Positions 58,200-64,000 of a stretch of 64,000 nt of DNA are shown piece by piece (the stretch's first letter is position 1; every line of letters begins with the position of its first letter). Source of the DNA: Patiria pectinifera (taxonomy: Eukaryota; Echinodermata; Asteroidea; Valvatida; Asterinidae). The stretch lies in assembly GCA_029964075.1 (NCBI GenBank), contig CM057147.1:17567513-17631512 (forward strand), read 5' to 3'. The translations under genes and the position numbers were made by a program. Below the pieces are notes generated by a model, which was not told the DNA's origin, made no database searches, and worked only from the letters and a program-made list of their open reading frames with translations.

Positions 58200-58276
58200 G
58201 AATAAGGGAAGCATAGATGCTAACTACTACACAAATTATGCCCCGGAGTGGAAAGACCCCATCAAACTGAACCGAG
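58200..58276 (+). CDS. TANGO2: TANGO2 coding exon 4
   Basis: Follows TTTTGTTTTCAG and ends before GTTGTT in phase 1. It encodes NKGSIDANYYTNYAPEWKDP and IKLNRG, matching the family's YY.N....DPI.L..G region. The donor (GAG|GTTGTT) is weaker than the others. The next exon is not found in the remaining 5.7 kb. Confidence 0.88.
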
Positions 58277-59029
58277 GTTGTTGCTGTTTCTTAGACTTAT
58301 ATGCTTGTTAATATATTGACTTAAAATATGGACTCTGTGGAGTAACTGTATTTTATGCAAGCCACTGAAGTACAAAATGTACACATAATGTGCACTACAC
58401 TGCACTGGTTTGGGCAAGTGAAAGATATGCACTGCGCTAGCCAGTTTTAATCTACATGTAAATTTGCACAAACCTGTAGCAGGCGCGGTTCTAGAGCCAA
58501 CATTTTTTTGGGTGGAGCTAGCAGGATGGATCCAGAATTTTTTTCAGGGAGGCGTGCTGAAGTGTAAAGTGGGGGGGGGGGTAGCCAATCCGACTCGAGA
58601 CCCATTTTCTGTGACTTGGACTCGGAACTCGAGTTGCATTGACAATGTTGGACATTGATGGATGAAGCATAGTTAAGATTTGATAATTAATACAATTATT
58701 AATAACAGGTAATAAATACTGATTTTAACTAATATCAAAGCACTTTACATTATTATTACCAAGGATCTTAGGCCAATGAAATATTCCAAATACAATCTTA
58801 TTCCAAATACAATCCATGGGTGTCGCCAGGATTTTCTCTAGAGGGGGGCAAAACATATTTTTGCAAAAAAATGCCTGTATTTCTCAACACATTCTCGATT
58901 TCTCAGTTTTAGAGGGGGGCAGGGACATTTTGCCCCCCCCCCAACTCATTAAATTTATACCACTATGACTTCGCGCTGCTTTTTCTTTTCTTATTAGCTA
59001 TTTCGGTGTACGCACCGAAACAGCTCTTG
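58277..59029 (+). other. TANGO2 intron 4, 5' part
   Basis: Holds GC-run repeat fragments: 58480-58580, beginning CAGGCGCGGTTCTAG like the GCGGATCC family, and 58810-58940, with two AGAGGGGGGCA motifs and a C-run. No exon is recognised. Confidence 0.4.
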
Positions 59030-62000
59030 TTTTCGTTAAGATTTTTGGCTTTCTATTTTTGGCTTTTCCACATAGTGCGGACAAGCCTTTGTTTTTGTTC
59101 TTTTTTTTTTTGGCTTTTTCGCAATTTTGCGAAAAAGCCATTCTGTCTGTTCTCATTTTTTTTTTTTCATCTTCATCTTCTGTCTTCTTTTGTCGCCTAA
59201 ACCCCATAGACTTTGTGCACGTTTTTTCTGGCCTCCACTTTTGGCATTAATATTTGTCATACATCATTCTAAGTTTGCATATTAGCATAATCCCTATAGC
59301 AAAGATGTGTCCCGAAGATGACGTCATGGTGACGTCATCGACTAATTTATTATAGATTTTTGAATATTTAATTTTTCCCATAGACTTTGTACACAGAAAT
59401 TTAAGAAAAAATTGTCAATTTTCAAAGGGCATTTTTGACTCTTTGCCGGTAATTCATTTGCACCAATCTTTTTCCAAGCAAAGACCCTAACTTAAACAAC
59501 ATTGTGTAATGATGACGTCATGATGACGTCATCCGGTGTGTATTTATAGGCAATTAAATTGTGACACTTTTAATATTTAAAAATGCATAAGAAATCAACC
59601 GTACGCGTCCGCAGCATTCTGTTACCGGCAAGTGGTAGGATAGGCTGAGGTCTTTATTTCATTCAGTGTGCATGAAATCACGTGACCCTTGCTTCCGGTC
59701 GAAAAAGGCCAAAACCGGAAGTGGCTTATTATTTGAAAATGGTAATAGATATGAACTTGCTTTTAACGGTGTTAGTCTCGTGGCTAAAAGTGTTCTTCAA
59801 ATCATCTACCAATGACGTCATGCAATCTTCGAGCGCCCTCTAGCGACAGGTTGAACATTTGCAAAAATGTATTTTGAATAGATGTCTGTGGCGAAGTTTG
59901 TCGGAATCGCCTAAATATTGGTGAATATGATGACCTTGACCCACTTAAGACGTGTGCGAAGTTTTAGGCGAATGACGTCATCAGACCGGAAGTTATAATA
60001 AAAAGACCCTTTTTCATTTGAAAATTCCTGAAAAATCAACCATGGCAGTTTTTATGTTAGTTTTTACTTTAATTGTCGATACATCGTATGTCAGTCAGCC
60101 TGCAGAGCACGTGTTGCCGAGGTTAAATCCTGTCCACATCACAGTGACCGTTTTAGCCGATTGTCGGCTAACTTTGACAGATTTTATGTTCATGCATGCG
60201 CACAGTCAGGGAAGTATAATAGAAAAACATAATGCCGAAAAGCCCTATGTTACGTATTTAAAGGTGCAGTTTTTCTGCAGTGGGATTTTCCACAAGTCTT
60301 TTCCTATACAACACTGATATCTTACTGAGTAGTTCTGAACTTCAGCCGAGAATTACTATGAGAAGGAAAGAGAATTTTTTTTTTTCGCACTGTCATTCAA
60401 TTGAACATATTCCTAAGGGTCAGAATATCATGTAATATTTCATAAAAATGTTTCAGTTCAAAGGCAAATTACAAATTTAAAGGTGCAATTTTTCTGCAGT
60501 GGGATTTCTTTAGCCCGTTAACTTTGTACACGTGTTAGCCCATTGACTTTGTACACGTTTTCAAGCCACCATTTCTATAACTTAGCGATCTGGAATTGCC
60601 ATCAATGTTACAGCTAAGGAAGACCCTCATACAAATATTATGCCAAGACTATGACGTCATGATCTCGTCATCACCTAATATTTTTTATTGATTTTTGAAA
60701 ATTTACGTGCATATTATGAAGTCCTATATCTACAGAACTGTAAGTCTGATTGGGTTGAAACCTGGTATGCGGCTAGACCGGGATGTGTTATAGGTAAAAA
60801 AAAATAGGTGACACCACGATGACGTCATCCGGAGATTTTATATGAATGTTTGAAGTTTTTGACCTTTTAGCCATATCTCATGAACGTAACGTGCAAAATT
60901 CAAAATTCTTTGTGTATTTGGTCTGTTAGGTAAAAGGTATTTGCACAAAATTTTGAAAAAATATATCTGACATCAATATGACCTCATAAAAATGCAATTT
61001 CTAAAAATACATATAAGGAAAGGTCTGACTGTCATGAAACTTAGTGTGTAGATAAATAATGGTACTAGTATACAAATTTTAAAGTGACGTCACGATGACG
61101 TCATCGTTTGGTTTTTATATTTTTTAGATATTTATAATTTTATTGTGCTTCTACAAATTGCACACTTTCTTTCATCGGATTGACATTAAACTTGGTTCAA
61201 ACCAAAATCCAAATGACAAAATGTGCATTGAGAAGGGTCTTAAGGATGACGTCATTGCAGGGCAAGTGACATCATTTGATAAAATTATACTTTAGGAATT
61301 ATTCTAAGCGTTTTGAACAACCTTTAACTGCATAAAGCACTCTGAAAAGTGACTGCAAAAGGACAAACGAAACAAAATGCGAAAAAGCCCTGTGTTCTGT
61401 TTGCAAACAGACATACAGCTCTAGTTTTTTTTTCTCCTTTTTCAGACTTTTTCTCCATAGGTTTAACACACGTTTCTTCTGGCAGTCCACTTCGATCAAT
61501 TTCAGACTTGGTGCATACTTAGACCACCAATCACAGATAGTCCTAGAAGAAATTCGTGACCTTGACGTCATCAGGTGTCGGGTTACGTCACATAGACGCA
61601 TTTTTCCCCATATGTTTTGTACACGTTTTCAAACACTCCACTTTGGCCTCTTCGTAAATCCGATCGACCTCCGACTTGATACATACTAAGACCATCACCC
61701 ACAGATGGTCCTCGAAGAAATTCGTGATCGTGACGCCATCAAGTGTCAGGATACGTCACATTAAAGATGTATTTTTCCCCATAGGGTTTGTACATGTTTT
61801 AAAACGCTTCATTTCGGCACTTTCGTAAATCCGATGGACGTTACACTTGGTACACACCTATACCATCACCCACAGATGGTCCTTGAAGAAATTCGTGATT
61901 GTGATGTTATCAGGTGTCACGTTACTTAACATTAAAGATGCACATTTTCCCCATAGGTTTTGCACACTTTTTAAAACGCTCCACTTTGGCACTTTCGTAA

Positions 62001-62430
62001 ATTTGATCGACTATATACTTGGTACACACTTAGACCACTACCCATAAATGGTCCTAGAAGAAATTTGTCATCGTGGCATCATGAGGTGTCAGGTTACATC
62101 ACATTAAAGATGCATTATTTCCCTATTGGTTTTGTACACGTTTTTCTTCAAACTGAACTTCGGAAGTACAAGTCTGATTGGGTTAAAACTTGGTATGCAT
62201 ATTGACATGGATGTGTTATAGATGGAAATTGAAGTGACATCATCATCAAATGTCATGTGAAGTCCCTTAAATCGGCATTTTATTCCTTTGTCTATGATCT
62301 ACAGAACTAAAATGTTCGATTCTCCATAGGTTTTGTACAGGCGTTTTCCTTCAATTAGTACATTTTGGCTTTTTCATAGATCTGATTGACTTCAGACTTG
62401 GCAGACACACATATCACCAGCCCCAGATGG
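59030..62430 (-). repeat. TGACGTCA-rich repeat, right block (inverted)
   Basis: Opposite orientation to 55116-57310. It opens with the hairpin GGCTTTTTCGC/GCGAAAAAGCC (59112-59139) and has about 13 TGACGTCA palindromes between 59321 and 62453. The ACTAGAG/GTCTGTTT end motif sits on the minus strand near 61390-61425. From 61440 a ~150-170-bp unit repeats at least five times ('CCCATAGG(T/G)TTTGTACA', 'CACCCACAGATGGTCCT'). Confidence 0.75.
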
Positions 62431-62715
62431 TCTTAGAAGGTTGTCGTCATGTTGACGTCATCAGGTGTCATGTGAGGAGAAAACTGGGCAAACCCATATG
62501 GGCTAGGAAATGGGTTGTATGTATAGGTCTGATTGCGTTGAAACTTTGCATGCCCATTCACATTGGGGTGTCTTTCATATGAAAATATTAGGGAAAAGGC
62601 TGGACTGGCCCATGTGGGAAAATACGGGCTGACCCATGTGGGCGTCATATGGGATAAATCTGGGTACGCTCATATGGGCAAAATACGGGCATTGGCCCAT
62701 ATTGGGATCTGTTAT
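62431..62715. repeat. CCCATATGGG palindrome cluster
   Basis: CCCATATGGG or close variants (CCCATGTGGG, CATATGGG, CCCATATTGGG) occur about eight times in 230 bp, from 62491 to 62706, with GAAAATACGGGC/CAAAATACGGGC spacers. Confidence 0.8.
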
Positions 62716-62932
62716 ACATGTATTTGATAATATAGCTGAAATCATCGTGATGTCCTTAGCTGTCATGTGAGGGCGCTCTCACTTTGTATCATTTCTAGCC
62801 AAATATCTCCACAGTTATGTATGCGTCCGATTGGGTTGAAACTTAATTTGCATTCACACAAACTTGGATTAGTTATACACCTGAATATAGGTGAAGTCAA
62901 GAGGACATCATCGGTCGTGCCCCTACGAAATA

Positions 62933-63255
62933 CTCTTATAAGAATCTTATAAGAATCTTATAAGAATCTTATAAGAATCTTATAAGAATCTTATAAGAAT
63001 TTTGTAAGAATCTTATAAGAATCTGAGAACCTTCTTATAAGAATCTTATAAGAATCTTATAAGAATCTTATAAGATTCTTATAAGTATTTTATATGCAAA
63101 TAAGTAAGATCTTATAAGATTCTTATAAGATTCTTATAAGAATCCCGGCATGGCCAACAAAATACTCTTATAAGAATCTTATAAGAATCTTGTCAGAATC
63201 TTATAACAATCTTATAAGAATAGTCACAGAATCTTATAAAAATCTTTTAAAATTT
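62933..63255. repeat. 11-bp TTATAA satellite with internal inversion
   Basis: AATCTTATAAG repeats almost perfectly from 62940 to 63075. The orientation then flips (CTTATAAGATT, 63075-63145) and returns (63165-63255). The unit core TCTTATAAGA is itself a palindrome, so the array can fold extensively. Confidence 0.93.
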
Positions 63256-64000
63256 TTAAAATCTTACAAGATGATGTTAAACATCTTATAACATTTTAAA
63301 AATATTGTAATACTTTTCTTATAAACCTACATCATAAATAGACATGCTCGTTACTAAACATCTATGAAAACCCATGACTAACAAAAATATCTTGTGTTTG
63401 CTGATGAAATAAATATTTTAAAAAAAATGACACCTCAACAATTAATGGATGCCAGGACAGTAAAAGTAGGCTAAAAGAGTTAATTTAATAATTACAGTTT
63501 GTTTCAGGACAAAACAACACAGGAAACTGATCATATAATTAACAGCTTTCAGAGGAAAAGTTGAAATACAATAATTATTTTCGTTTGGTTTTACCACACG
63601 TTAAATAAAGTGATCAGAACCAGTCATCTGATTTATAAAATACATGTATTCTAAAAAAGGTACTTAACATCTTCCAAAATGCATACATGTACATGAGTTC
63701 GTTTCTGCATTCAGTATTGGATGTTGAACAATAGAGGACAATGGGGTCCCCAATTCCCGAGAGGTCCCATATTTACAATCGTGTACAAAACATGTGGGAG
63801 ATCGGTCTCCCTGAAAAGTCAGAGTACAAACAAAAAAGAGACATATAGGCGTCCTCGATTGCAGGAGATTTAAAACTTTCAATGTAGTGAAGGGTCTTTG
63901 TTCTCTGCGGCATGGACGTCTCCAACATAATACATCAGATCATATGTCCTGGTTTACAGCACGGTAGCAGTGGCCAGCAAAGCGAACTCGTCGTTGAGCA
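63256..64000. other. No gene seen
   Basis: AT-rich sequence, presumably still within a TANGO2 intron. No exon-like coding matching the family is found. Confidence 0.4.

Overview
The window reads as nuclear DNA of a multicellular marine invertebrate, most likely an echinoderm or close relative. The coding exons are small, are split by GT-AG introns, and have no bacterial operon layout. The DNA is AT-rich and crowded with short inverted-repeat transposons, non-LTR and BEL/Pao retroelement remnants, tRNA-derived SINEs and foldback elements. The phylum is an inference from repeat style and from the secreted C-type lectins; the sequence does not prove it.

Only three genes look functional. Two tandem, same-strand C-type lectin paralogues lie at 5151-5853 and 8856-9588 (minus strand), inside a duplicated ~1.8-kb block (4.1-5.9 kb and 7.7-9.6 kb). 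The second copy has lost both cysteines of one disulfide pair and has QPS in place of the QPD sugar-binding motif. The third is the 5' half of a TANGO2 (NRDE family) gene on the plus strand: four coding exons between 52774 and 58276, with the 3' exons beyond the window.

Most of the rest is repeats. 1-4.1 kb: diverged repeats and a 222-bp tandem array. 6.3-7.25, 18.6-19.25 and 20.7-21.7 kb: 5'-truncated non-LTR reverse transcriptase fragments. 9.7-10.3 kb: a palindrome-rich inverted-repeat element. 10.7-18.2 kb: about five diverged tandem units, broken by two ~0.7-kb hAT-like elements. 21.7-25.4, 25.8-29.7 and 46.55-50.46 kb: three foldback elements of 3.7-3.9 kb, whose arms are built of tandem subrepeats. 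34.1-39.9 kb: a decayed BEL/Pao element with a 785-bp 3' LTR, a 5' LTR cut to 182 bp, and a duplicated zinc-knuckle module. 41.2-52.0 kb: a large inverted-repeat structure hosting a 2.4-kb element and the third foldback element. Both of its arms contain a decayed Death-domain coding segment reading inward, and a broken C2H2/acidic ORF lies between them. 55.1-62.9 kb: a repeat family dense in TGACGTCA palindromes, in opposite orientation on either side of TANGO2 exons 3-4. 62.9-63.3 kb: an 11-bp TTATAA-containing satellite.

The most unusual signals are the Death-domain segments in the inverted arms, the clustering of three foldback elements, and the coordinated cysteine loss in the second lectin.
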